From contig OX359246.1 of assembly GCA_947179485.1 (NCBI GenBank), positions 39,597,632 through 39,661,631 of the forward strand: DNA of 64,000 bases, written 5' to 3'. Below the pieces are notes generated by a model. That model saw only the letters and a list, made by a program, of their open reading frames with translations. It made no database searches and was not told where the DNA came from. Source of the DNA: Allacma fusca. Lineage: Eukaryota > Arthropoda > Collembola > Symphypleona > Sminthuridae. Below are positions 30,401-44,200 of the stretch, one piece after another. How positions within the stretch are numbered: position 1 is the stretch's first letter; every line of letters begins with the position of its first letter. Both the position numbers and the translations under genes were made by a program.

Positions 30401-33400
30401 TAGGAGAGGAATTCATTAATTTATTTTGACTCGTGTACTATGTATATGCTCTGGTTGTATCTATGTACGGAGAAAAAGGAAATTTATGGAATATAGGAAT
30501 GTATTTGTTGTGGTGTAGTTTTTCAAAGAAGAATCCGTCTTGATATGTTCTAGGGTTGGGGAATACTGGAATAATGACAAATACTTACATATGTAGTTAC
30601 ATGTAATTATAAGTATAGGTATTTTGTATGGATACATATTTACACATATGACGTAAAATAGTTCTATATAGGCCGAAGCCCTACCTATAGAGTAGGTTAA
30701 AGCAAAGCTGGAGACTGTAGATGTAGGGGATAGTCGTTCATGTAATCGTTCCTAAAATGGAATTAAATACCCGGGAATCCTTCCTCATGCAAAGGAGGGA
30801 TTCCGGGAAATTTGTATGACTTGTATGTTATTGAGCTGTATTTATAGATACTTATATCTACATGCACGGTTATTATGACCATATGTCACTTGTAATGTAT
30901 AGTTCTAATAGGACGGAGTTCCAGGAATTCTCATCTGTGTATATACACTTTCTTATGTACCGAGAGAGAGAGAGAGAGAGAGAGTGATGTATGTATCTAT
31001 GTGTAATCATATGTTTGCATCACTGGTAATGATCGTATGTATCTATAGGTACATGTATATACCCTTGTCAATAAGCCCTGAGCTCTTGGGAAGAAAGTAA
31101 CCATGTAAATGTTTTTTAAACACGTAAATATCTTAATAACATAGCCGACATGAGAAAGCTCCGTGGAGAAGTCCTACATGTGAAGTGAATTTGCTCGGAT
31201 GAACCCCGACATACCGGAACCACCGTAAATATAGAAATAGAAACTGTGTACAGTGCACCTGTGTATCTATCTACATATATATATAAATATATACAGCATA
31301 TATATATCAGCACATACATATGTGCGCGTCTTTTTCTTGTATTATTAAGAAATTGAATTTTACTTGAGAGGGCTCAACTCCCGCTTGACTACATACATAC
31401 ATATATAATGATTTTACAGTTAGATAGGTATGTGTGTGTTTAGTATATCTAGATGATAGATCTCTGTATACTAAAAACAAGGAGGGTGGAATCAAATCCC
31501 CAGTCCTATTTCTGTCCTTTCTCTGATCATATTTGAAAAGACTAGAGGCCATTGTGACTGTCATAGAAACCCCGTAGAAGGAGTTAAATTTAAATGATTT
31601 TCAGGCTGAGACTTTTTATGTATGTATGTATTTGAGGGGAAAGTGCTCCTTGAAGAGGTGTCTCTTGTATCGAGAAGAATCTCTGTGTATGTGTGTGTGT
31701 GTGTATTTAAGTCAGTGCTAAAGTGAGGATTGTGCTCACTCTCTGTGATGTGATGCTTAAATTTAAATCTCTCTCTCTCTCTCCCTCTCCCTCTCCCTCT
31801 CTTGGTCTCTCTCCCATGTTCTCCTCTGATGTTTGTAGGATAGAGAGACAGAGACACGGAGTCACATCAGCTACTCCTGTGGTTGGGGAAAGGGGGGTGA
31901 GGATTAAGTAATTTGGTTTCGTAAATGAAGGATGTTATTTTCCCCGCAAGAAATTCTTCGGTCTTTTAAATTGGATTTTGTCAAGTAATTTACTTAAGGA
32001 CGGCACATTCCTCCCTACGACGATGGGACTGCTTCCGTTTTGAGTTTTGACTATAATATGATGATATACTTATATATGTATGTAATTACATATGTATGAA
32101 ACTATTTACTCTTAAAGGCCCGTATCAATGGTTTGTACTTTTACACTGTAGTATACATAATAACTCCTTCAAGGGAAACGACCAAATTTTGGCAAGGTTG
32201 AGGATTTGGTGTGGGAATTCTCTCTCTCTCTCTCTCTTTTTAAAATATTTTGTATTGTAATAAGTACAATCATATGTACAAAGAGAAACTGTAATTATTT
32301 GTATTTATGGTTTCAATTTTCAATGATGTGCATTCATACAGAGTTTCTGACTTACTCTACCTCTTTTATTTTTAAGGAAAAATTCCTCCGCAAAAAATGT
32401 ACAGATAGTACTTTTTTTGGACATTTTTCTTTGACAATGGGTCACACAGTGGTGTCTCATGAGGACAGTACTTGTACTTATGTAAATCTATGTATGCTGT
32501 CCACGTTGGACGGACCAAGTGTCACGTTGATATTTCCCTGCACATTTTTTCTGTGTAGGTTGCATCTTTTAGGAATTACACTCTAGTTGTACATACAGTA
32601 GATACAGATATGTAAGTAGTACATTTAAAGACAAATAGAGGAGATGCTATAGATATGTTGTCTTTTAGTCCTTTAACCAGGACAGTAGGATTCTCTCACA
32701 CACAACACTTTTTTTTTGCCCCGGACTTGTGCTCCTCATACAGACACGGTAAAATCATTTCAACTATAAATGACACTTTGAAATACCACTAGACTTAAAT
32801 TGAAGTGAAGGGAAGACGCAAGTAGTCTTTTTAAAAGTCAATGGAATTTTGTAGTTTTATGCCTTGAAATGTTTGAGCATGTAGTATCTATATATACATA
32901 CATATATGTGTATCTATCTGTAGTTGAGGACTCATCGTGAAATAAGTATATGAGCCTCAAAGTCACTATGTATATTTATTTATTTGCTGTACAGTAAGTA
33001 TAGTAGGGAGAGATGCTCCTGCTCTTGTTTACGTTTATCCTTCCTCTCTACTTGTATTCCTTTTGGATGGGGTCTTCCTTTTTGCCATTTATTTTTCCCT
33101 GGGAAAGTGTACCACATTTTATTGTATTACTGTTATGGCTACTTAAAGTTAGCAAAATAACTTGGAATATAGCCTGGATGACTTTTCCAGACGTGTAATA
33201 ATAATATCTCCATTGAAGGCACGATATATCATTTGTTTTATAGAGATATGTATCTAAATAATTATAAGGGTATATATTATATAGGTAGGATATACTTATT
33301 TTTATATATATAGGTATGGTATAGAATTATATCCACTTGCAAAACCTCACTAGGGGCTTTTACACTACTAGTGACTGACAGACTGACTGAGAGTGAGTGA

Positions 33401-35838
33401 GTTTGAGCTGAAAGCCTTGTAGTTGTAAAAAAAACGGTGTAATAGTAAAAGTCATGTGCTTTTTCTGTAGTAGTGTTTTTTTCCCCAGCCGGGCATGTAA
33501 ATAGAGAAACTTTTGTGTAGGAAGAAGAGACTTGTACTTATAGATTGTAGTAGTGTACTGTACTGTATAGATATGTAGATAGAACCTTATATAGTATCTA
33601 TCTACTTTAATACATGGAGGTATAAATTCTAGGTATTTACATTTCCTTGTACTATAGTGTAGGGACTAAGTATATCTAAGTATAGGGAGAAAAGGCTTAT
33701 GAGTACTATTATGTTGTTGTTGTAGGAGCATACATATGTATGGTATGTATGTAGTGTAGGATGAGATGGTAGGAGAGCCTCTTTCTTTCAACTTTTACAT
33801 AAGTACTGGTTATGTATTCCTATATGTATGTATCTATGTATGTCCGCAATATACATAGATACTATAAAGGTATCGTGTAAGACTACTACTAAAAGGTTTG
33901 AGAGGAAAAAAGAGAGCAAGCCCAAATGGCTTTAGTTGGTTTCGTAAGGACCTTTTGTTGACAGTACGGGAGTTTTGCTCAAGAAGTTTGTATGAAAAGG
34001 AGGCTTCTTCTTCTTCTCTCCTCTCCTAAACTACTATTATTATCATTATTATTATTGTTATTGTTATTATTAATATTAATATTACTTATTATATAAAGTT
34101 CCCGAGATTCCGCTCCAGAGTAAGTGCATGGTCACTCTCTTAAATTCTGTGTATAATAATAGTTCCAGTCATCAGCATCATATCAGCATCTCATCATGGA
34201 CGATAGTACAATAATGTGGACTACAGTCAGTAGTAGTTGCAATTTTGAGTCGGTGTGAACTCTCTCAGTCACTCTCTCTCTCTCTTTGTGACTCTCTCTC
34301 TCTGTGACTCTCTCCCTCTCTCTCTCTCTCTCTTTGTCTCGGTGTCTCTTTCAAGAGAATTAGTTATGGAACACCTGATGGTGAAGATCTTAGATGAGGG
34401 GGATTCAGAGTACTCCTCTCGGAAATTCTCATGTAGTCCTGAGTCCCCTTGGAGTGCTCCGGTGAAGTGTCAGTACTGGGAACCGGACTTTACACCTTCA
34501 AATACTAGTAATACTAATAGACGGAGGAGTGAAAATATCTCAGGGAAATTAATTGGTTGTTACTATGATGGTGGGGCTAGTAGTAGCACTACTACTACTA
34601 CTACTACTAGGAGGGATTCAGAGTGGAGGGACTCACTTCGGAGGAGTAGTCAAGGTCCCTTGACTACTCCTGGCAGTAACAATAGTACGAGTCGAAGGAA
34701 TGAGCTGACAATTATAAGGGAGAAGAGGACGAATAAAAATAATGTTCAAGTGATCCCTTGTGTGAGGGTGGCAAGGTGCTGGAGTGTTCAGGAGGATAGG
34801 AATCATTGTCTCTTGAAACATTTTTATGTCCCGCCGGCATCTAAGGATCGGACCAGAGCTTTGATTATGGTGAGTGACGGAATGTCAAAAATTGTGAATG
34901 GACTTCGAGTACCGAGTACACGTACATACAAAAATGAGGAGACTCCTTGACAGGAAGAAGAGTAATTAATAATACATTAAAAATGTATGTACATATGTAG
35001 TCGTTGTGTACGATTAGGTTCATGGTAATCACTCACGTATTATTAATAAAGACACGGCTGTTGGGAAATCAACGGGGAGCAGATAATTTAAATGAGGACG
35101 AAAGGGAAGAGAGGTGTTTATGTAGGATGTGTGTGTGTGTGTGTGTGTGACAGTCTATGATGTGGACATGTACATGCATATAATTATGTATGTACGTAGA
35201 TGTGTAATAATTATTATACATAAGTAAGTACTTATATCTACTTATAATTATTTATGTGTAGTTTTTGTTTAGTCCTGTAGCAGTGCTCCTCCGACATGTT
35301 GAAAACGGAACAGAAGAAGGGAAATGAGAGAAAATGAGTGATCTAATCGGAGCTCTGGAATTGGGTCAAGAGTGTAATGACAATAATAACTCTATTCTAG
35401 CGGGTGATACGATACACTTACAGTAAAAGTACAAGGAGGAGTAATATAAATGGTATTAATGGAAATTCTACACTTTTACAGAAACGTGTGGATTTCCTTT
35501 TAAGTTCTGAGAGTGTGTGTGTGTCTGTGTGTAATTACTTATAGAATCACATTTCCGATCCTTTGGACGCGTACTCACTACTCAGTACTCGTGCTCACAT
35601 AGTATGTTAAGACTGGATACATGGGACGTAGGCTTTTTGTAACATTTGCAAATGTTTTTTTGTTTACAACATAATGTCAGCTTTGAGACGTTTCGAATCG
35701 GTTCTATTTAGGAAGAAGGTCGGTATAAATGAACCAGCTTGGTAGGATTTACATATAGGGTGAGGTACATTTTTTTATGTATGTAGATACGTGTATAATT
35801 ATTACATTTGTAAATACTTACTTGACTTTTACTCAACG

Positions 35839-35871
<33 letters not shown>

Positions 35872-37199
35872 ATCTCTCTCTCTCTCTGGGGATCTTCAAA
35901 GTGTCCGGCGTTTCTCCTTTGCGGTGTATAGTTCCGAGCCGTGGAGTAGATATTTTAGTAATAAGGGATCGTACATATGTATGTATCTACATGTAAAGGT
36001 ATATAACTGTAATTAAGCAGTATTTCTGTGCGTGTAATAGGTATCTAGTATCTACATATCTGAATATTCTTTGAATGTATTTTTATATGTGTAAACAGTA
36101 GTTTGGTTATTTTAAGATAAGATTTTAAGATCTTGAGAGTTATTTATTCCCTGAGGGTTTTCAAAGGGCAAAGTTCATTCATTATTTAGGGTATTCAAAT
36201 ATGTGGGGAAGAAATGTTTGTGTGTATTGGTTCTTGATTTCGGTATTTTACAATTTTGTGTGTGTCAAATATTACTTCTGTTATTATTATACAGATAATT
36301 ACATATGTATGATGGGATTTGCTGAGTAAATTTGGTGATATGATGTAACGGTCTTGTTCATCTCTGTGAGAGTGTGTGTGTGTGCTTGTGTGTGTGATAT
36401 TTGATAATAGGCTAGGAGATAAGGAAGATTTATTTGCTTAATATTTCAAGTATCATGGAAATCAGGGATCCCTTTCGAGGGATTTTATTTTTACTTGTAA
36501 AGCACAAATATTAAAGTAGTTATGTTTGATATGTTCGGTGTATATTTGGTATTGGTATCATTGTATGTATGTATGTGTAAAAGGATTATTGGTTGTATCT
36601 AATATATTTGCAATGCGGTTTGATTTTTATGGTATGTTAGAGCTTGAAAGGAATTTATAATTTGAAGCTACATATATTTAATTATTGTAGATATTTACTT
36701 AGATTTACTTATAATTTATTATACATAAACATACTTACATATAAGTATAGTGACATATTTTTGCTAATGATTTGAGAATTGAAATTTGAAAATTTGATTT
36801 TTTATTAATTTGGTTTGGTTTTTGCCTTTGTTTGTTTTTTTTTTTCATATGTTGGTTTGGCTATAATGTAAACCTCTCTCTGACACTCTGGATCGGATTC
36901 GCCTTTGCAATTACCTGCCTGAAAAACTCTGGTTTGCTGCCTGTTTTATGTTTTTGAAACGAAAATTTTGCGTTGAAATGTTTTGACTTGGCTCCATACT
37001 ACGCTGTACATCCCCGATTTTCTGTTTGGCCTGGATTTTTTGTTTTTTAAAAAACATCCATGAATTCTTGATGGACTGATGGTTGATGACGATATGAATC
37101 TCCGTGGCTGTATTTACTATACTACCAAAACTACTATTACCACTACTACTACATTGCTGTGTTCTTACTCCCTGATTTTTATTTGAACTCCTTCTCTCT

Positions 37200-37239
<40 letters not shown>

Positions 37240-40200
37240 GTCTCCTCTGTGTCTTTCTCCACATACATAAACTTGTTAAAAAATGTCGGTCATGATGGAA
37301 ACATCACTCGACATGGCTGCTGGTCGTATCGATGGGATGTGCGCTCTTTCAGGAGATCGTGTTGTAAGCGTAAATGGAGAACCGATTGTCGGGAAGAGCT
37401 ATGATCAGGTGGTCCACCTGATTCAGACATCTGCCTCGACACTATGTTTGGAAGTGACTCCTAAGCAATACGATACACTCCAGCTGGTAAGTTCTCTCAT
37501 GATCATGCCTTCCTCTTTTTTTTTTTTTTTTTTTGCAAACCATTTTGTTTTATTTTTGAGCTTATTTTTATTTTTATTATAGCGTAATCTTCTTTTGCAT
37601 TACATATGCATTATGGTGCATATTATGGTATCTATACATATATGTCTGAGTAATATATACATGAAATTGTATATATGGCATGCAGTATAGAATTTAAACT
37701 GTAAAACTGTTGTTAGTTTGTAGAAATAGAAAGGTATCCACAGATACTACTTTTAGTTTGCGTGTATAATAATGTCCTTGTAGTATCCAATTGGATATAG
37801 CATGACGTTTGGTTTCATTATGGTACTCTTTACTTTGAGAATGACGCTAATTTGATTTACTTGTAGTTACCAAAAAATATGTAGATACTTGAGAGAAGCA
37901 TAATACAAATAATATGCGCTTGTGTGGATTTCTGAATTTAATTATTAGAGTTGTCTGTATAGACGATATTGTTGGATAATTTGTAATTAGAGCTAATTAT
38001 TTGAACGGAATGTCCTGTGACATTTGTGTAAATGAACATATATCTACTTTTAATTAAATCATATTATGTGTTCGTAGGAGTTGCTGAAATTTTTTATTTG
38101 CTGTAGTAGTGACTTAGTGACGGTGTGACTGTGTGACGTCCATATCGGGTGGTGTCTGCCAAAGCCAAGTAGTATTTTGACGTTTGTATGTGAGAGGAAT
38201 TTATTTGATTTTGTATGATCTCTCAAGGTAGTTTTTTCCTTCCTGTGACAAGTTTTGGTCTTATACTGTAAAGAAATTTTGTGTGTGTGTGTCTGTGTTT
38301 TGCCTGCCTGCGTTACACACAATGTAATTCTTTGTGTTACTTTTTTTTTGGAGGAGAGTAAAACGTAGCAAATGAGAATTGTTATGGATTTTTTTTTGTG
38401 TGAGGACGTGAGACACACTTAAACAAATGACCTTACAACATAAAAGAATTGGTTGGATGCTGAGAAAATTCAAGGTGTGATTTGATATTTTTGACTTTGT
38501 TGTGTGACAAGCTGACCAGAGATATAGTATGTATAATTTTAGGTAGTTAAACGTCTATATATGCACACTTACAGTAATGATGACAATTTTTACTCCTAAT
38601 TTCACCATACAATAAGCACATGTACGTGTTTCGCGACTTCTGTTAATTTTTTACACTTTTTTTTATACCTATATATTTGCCAACTCTCAACCTTGTACAG
38701 TACATACAGGCATGTACAGCAGTAATAGGCTTGAGCCTTACTAAAAAAAATGTGTGTGTGTTTTAATGTGTGTAATAATTTTTATTTGATGAGGGATGTA
38801 GAGTTATTTTTTGAATCTAGTTATTTAATGTGACATATTTTGTAAACCTTTATATTATTCCTTTCTGGGGTGGAAATGACACTTGTGTCGTAGTGTGACA
38901 GACTTGACAAAATATTGACATGTTTGACCTTTCCTTTTTAAGCAAGTATAAGTAAGTAACGCTTCTTTGAGAGTGACGACTGACTTGAAATTTTTGTTTG
39001 TTCCTCGTTTTCATTTTTGCGAATAATTTTTATGGCTGTACTTAATGGTTGAGATTTCTGTTGAAAGAAAATACTTTATAAAGGAAAATCTGGCAGAGGT
39101 TAGTCTTAATATGGGCATTAACCTCGTTTTTTTTAATATTTTCTTTCCTACTACCTTTTTCCGCTCATTATAATTTTTTTTATTTGAAGATGATTGAAAG
39201 GAATTTACTGATTTAATTCGGAGTCCTGAATGCATTTCCTTCCTATAATCACCTCAGTTTCCGTTGGGATAGTTGCATTTTCTTTTGTTTGAGGTCTATT
39301 TTGCATTTTTGGATCAAGTTCAGTGCAGGAACTGATTCAGTACAAATATATATATAAATATAATTATGCAGTTGCTACTTACAGTCAGGTATGGATGTAT
39401 TTATGTCTCTAATATCCGTGCCTATGTAACGTGCTATTGTTTACAGAAATAGTGCGCAGTGCTCATTAAAAGTGTAACGTGTTTTCTAAGTTTCTTAAGG
39501 CGACGATTTACTATTCATGTATTCTTTCCCACTCCTCTCTCTCTCCTCCGCCGACTTAAAGTAGATATCTAAATCTACAATATGTATAAGTATATAAGTA
39601 GATACTTACAATTTTAATAATAATTCTTGCCCTGTAGCTTCTTCACATGCAACCTGCAATCCTTCATCCATCTACATTCTTACAAACAAGCATTTGGGAG
39701 ACTGCTGCATTATTTAATAAAATTACGATTATTTTAATTTTATTCCTGAATGAAAAAAATTTTAATAATGGAACGGTCCAAGCTAAAATATCATTGAGAT
39801 TTGCAAAATACTATGTCATTTTTTTTCATGGATACAGTCATACTTTAATGAATGTTTTGGAATTACAAAGAATTTAATGTTTAATATTATTAACATGACT
39901 ATGAGGACTTGTGTGTTTTGCAAAAGAAATTGTAGTTTGACTGAAATACCCAAGATTGTTCTGTGTTGGCTGTCAAGGAGCTTTTTATTGAGTCAGCTTA
40001 TATGAGATTTTTTTTGTTTAAATTACCTATGAATTGTGTTTTTCCTTTGTTGATTACATATTTGAAATGTGATGAGGCTAAGTGGATTTATTTCTATGAA
40101 TTGGCCTGTAACTCATAAAAGTTAATTAATTTATACAGGATGTAAATATTAGGAGTGCTTATGGATGGAGGATATTTTGGGGTTGTTAATAATTTGTTGT

Positions 40201-41267
40201 GAATAGATAGTATCTATGTAAATGACTTTTTTATTTCCCTGTTTCTCTTGGATAATGACTCCTTTTGTCCTGTTTTGCATTTGACTTTGAATTTGAGTGC
40301 GGCTTAATAAAATGATGTACAGGCGTTCTGGTTCTTTCCGTGTGTGTAAGGTGCAGAACACATTATGAATAAATTTATAGTATTTGGTTGGTCCTGACAG
40401 GAATGCAATTGTAATAAATTATAATAAAGAGTTAGGAAAAATTGGGGAACTGGGTGCTTAAGTGTTGTTGGACAGTGTTGATGAAAGGTGAGGGATAATT
40501 CCGTGAGATTTGTTTTGTAGCTGTGTGGGTTATGCTTACACGTTATATAAGTAGATACACACTATCTACTCACAGTACTCACGGAGCATTACGATACTTA
40601 TTGTATCCTAATAAATAAGAAGGAGTAAATGAAGATGAGGTAGGATGACTACTTGCTTAAAAAAGATGGTGTAGCGATGACGATATATACAATTTGTGTG
40701 GACGTGGAGGCAAATACAGATATGACGATTCTGGCGATGATGAAGAGCTTGAAAAAGTGTACAAGAAGAGCGAGTGGAAGGGAGCTGATTTGAAATTATA
40801 ATTAATACTAAATAATAGTGAAAAAATCAATCTTGTTAATGACAATCTTTATGAGTGCTAAGCTAATACCTTTTAGGTGTCTCTAAAAGAGGGTAACTCT
40901 TTCCTAGCACGCTGGTATCATATGTGTACATTATATTTCAAGTGACATGTCTTTGTTAGGTACTTGGTAACTCTTCTTCTTAAGGAGGAATAATAATTAT
41001 ATTTAGGCATGCGGTTATATTCAGGCTAATGGTTATTCATCAAATGTGGTTATTACTTGTTCTAATCCTCCTCTTTCCTTGTTGTTTTGTCATTTGAAAT
41101 AGTTTTATGAAGAGAAGGCCTACCGCCCAGAAACAAATCAGCGTCCATCCTCCATCGCACCTCCAACGATTAGTAACAATAATAGTTACGGCGTGACCAC
41201 AAATTCCAATCACGTTGTTTCTATCCCCGTAAAATCCTCATTACTAGTGCAACAACAACAACAACAT

Positions 41268-41298
<31 letters not shown>

Positions 41299-44200
41299 CG
41301 AAGCAGAAGCAGAACCACTCTTCGGATCCTCCATACCCCAATAACTATCATCAAGTTCATCCTCCGCGTGGGAAATTAAATCATCAGCAGTTGGTAGTGA
41401 AGAATAATCACAATTTCTACCATCACTACCACCAACAACACCAACAACATCCTCATGGTCCGGGTCAACAAGGCTACTCCTCCTCAGGTCCCCTAGCAAG
41501 TTACAACTCTTCCTATGAATCTGTTTTCTTGCCAGATTCCCATTCAAGTTTGAATTTGGGGGGAAATATGTCGGGGAATTCCACCTTCCAGCCAAGTTCC
41601 CAACAATCACAGCAAGTGGCAGGTCAGCAACAGCCCAAACCATCCCAAACCCCACCCCAGCTCCTATCACATCTACCCCGACCTACCCCGTACAAAAGCA
41701 CGGTGGTCTGGTCTCACCTAAGTTCCAATCAACAGCAACAGCAGCAACAACAACAACAACATCAACAGCAGCTACAGCAATTACAGCAACAGCAACAACA
41801 ACAGCAACAACAGTTGGTGCAGCAACAGCAACTACAGCAGCAGCAACAGCAGCAATTGCATCATCAGCAGCAGCTCCAGCAGTATCAACTGCAACAGCAA
41901 CAACTAGCCAAATACTATGGAAGTAAAAGTCATCAACCGCAAACGTATTATCCCTTTAATCAAAGGACAGGTGTGACACGGGGGATAGTAGAAGTTCCTA
42001 GCAATAGTAATGTTCCCAGTAGTAGTAACAACACACAGAGTGGGGGTGCCAAAAGTCATGAGAGTATCCTAGCCGTGTCCGCCCATGAGCATGAGAGTTC
42101 TGGAGGGAATCGTTATGGAAGTATGGAGTGCTTACCCACATCAGGGGCGGACGCTCTCGGGTCCGGGATCACGGGGGAACCCTCCTGGAAAAATATTGTG
42201 GGATATCGGTACAGTATTAGCACCGGACCGGACATTGACTACCGGAGAGAGAGTACAATTTCCTTGCCGCCGGCAGCTTACAACAATGGTAACCAATCAT
42301 CCGTTATTTCAGGTGTAAATGTGGTGGGTGGGGGACACTGTAAGGTACCTTTGAAGGACATGGGTGGCTATAGTTTAGACTACAGTACTGTAAATAGTGA
42401 CATGGACCCTAATACTTTAGGCTATGAAGTCAAAATGGTGGATCGGATACGGAGGAGCACGGAACAGAAAGAGGAGTTCCTTCGCCGACCCAACCAGCCC
42501 ATGCTCTGGGCCCCCATCATACCCAATTCCGCCGCTGCAGCGGGGTTTCCTAAAGAATTATATGCTCAACCTCAAAAATTTCAGAAAGTTCCATGGCCAC
42601 CAGCAAATGTGCTAAGTAGTAGTGGGGGAAATCTTCAACAAAGTGCTTCCACTCCTGTGGCTAATTCCGCAGCAGCGGGCGCTGTGGGAACGAACCCTAA
42701 TAATAATATACCTAGGGCATCTAGTGCAAGTGAGTCGGGACGCTTTGCGGATTCAGTGAATCAAAGGTCAAGTATGAAAAATATTAATCCGGACGGTAGT
42801 GGTAGTAAAATTGGGGATTGGAGCTTGTCGGACTATGGGAGTGCAAAGAACCGGCTAACGGTGGTGGGGAGTGGGAAGTTACATTGTGATCCGCCGCCGG
42901 ATTGGAAACCTCCCCCATCAGTGATTATTCATACTACGGGAGGTGGGAGTAGTGTCCCGGGTAGTCATAGTCATGAATCCAGTACGACCCTTAAGTCAAA
43001 TAGTGGCACGACCTCAAACGATGAGACTGAATATTTCCTTCAAAATCGCAATGGTAAGTTAATGATGCTCTACGTCACATTTACTTATAACTGTTTGTTT
43101 TTTTGCTACACGTCTGTATTTATTTGCACACATTTGCATGGTTACGGTTACGTATAATTATGTGTAGTGTGTACATGTACATGCATTTTTATGTATGACA
43201 TGTATGAGAATATAATTTACGGGTTTTATCCTATACATATGTCAAATATGCTTTTGTAAACAAAAATTCTTTTGCATTCTTCTTGTTAATAACACTTTTA
43301 TTTATTCGCTTGAAATATTTGCTATTTTAAGTACATATATTACAGATTTTCGTATTAAAAAAATTATATAGTTTAAGTTTATAGTTTCAGCTACTACTGC
43401 GTTATAGATAGCTGTATGTATTTTTGAGCCTAAATTCATTGTTTTTTTTTGGTTTAGTGTAATTAATTAATTAATTAGGTATGTAAAAATTGTATCATTT
43501 GTTTTTGACTGTTTTTTTTTGTTCACGGAGAAGCCTTTGCATTTGCACAACCTAATCTAGACGGTACGTCACCGAGTAGCTTGCCGCCTTACACTGGTGC
43601 TCCCGTTGTTGTTGTAAATAATCCTTGTAATAACGTCTTGACGACGAGGCCTACTCCGCCAAATTCACTTTCGTTACGACCTGAGCATAGTCATGATCAT
43701 GAACATAAGAAAAATAAATCTTCTTCTTCTTCCTCTTCTAACTCATCTGGAGCTAAGCACTCGAGGAAGCCACGTTTGCCTACAAGATTAGGTCCTTGTT
43801 TTTCTTTTAGATATTCTTAATTCTTTGCTATCTGACTTATTACTTTTATGTATATCTACTTTTTTCTTGAGTTTACTGCAATAATAATTCAACTGTAATC
43901 CATTTCTCATGGAGGAAATACAATTTGCGCTCTTTGCAATTTCGAATCCATATTCGCATGTTTAGAAATATTTTTTTTTTGTATTTATGAAATATTTGGG
44001 TGGGCGGATATTTTTGCGGAAATATATATTGTAATATATTGCACTTTGTGGAAATCCTGTTTTTTTTTGTTTGATGTGAATTTAAGTTTTAATTTTTTAC
44101 ATAGCACTTTATGTTGTATGTATATATTTTGTTTATATGTATCTGGGACTTCAAGCTGTTTATATAGTGTTGTTTTAATGTTGGTTTTTTGAGTTTGAAA

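Larger units (their letters stand above)
25769..37352 (+). other. RhoGAP intron between exons B and C (11.6 kb)
   Basis: The longest intron. It is AT-rich with scattered dinucleotide repeats, and contains the unassigned reading frame at 34366-34950. A 131-codon frame at 27569-27964 has no domain features and is judged chance. Confidence 0.8.

Noticed and set aside
36911-37264. 117-codon - strand frame upstream of exon C
   Set aside because: Its start is the translated CT microsatellite (RERERER) and the rest has no recognisable features.
41221-41670. 149-codon frame antisense to RhoGAP exon D
   Set aside because: It arises from CAG/CAA and serine codons read backwards; the sense frame is supported by splice phases and family homology.
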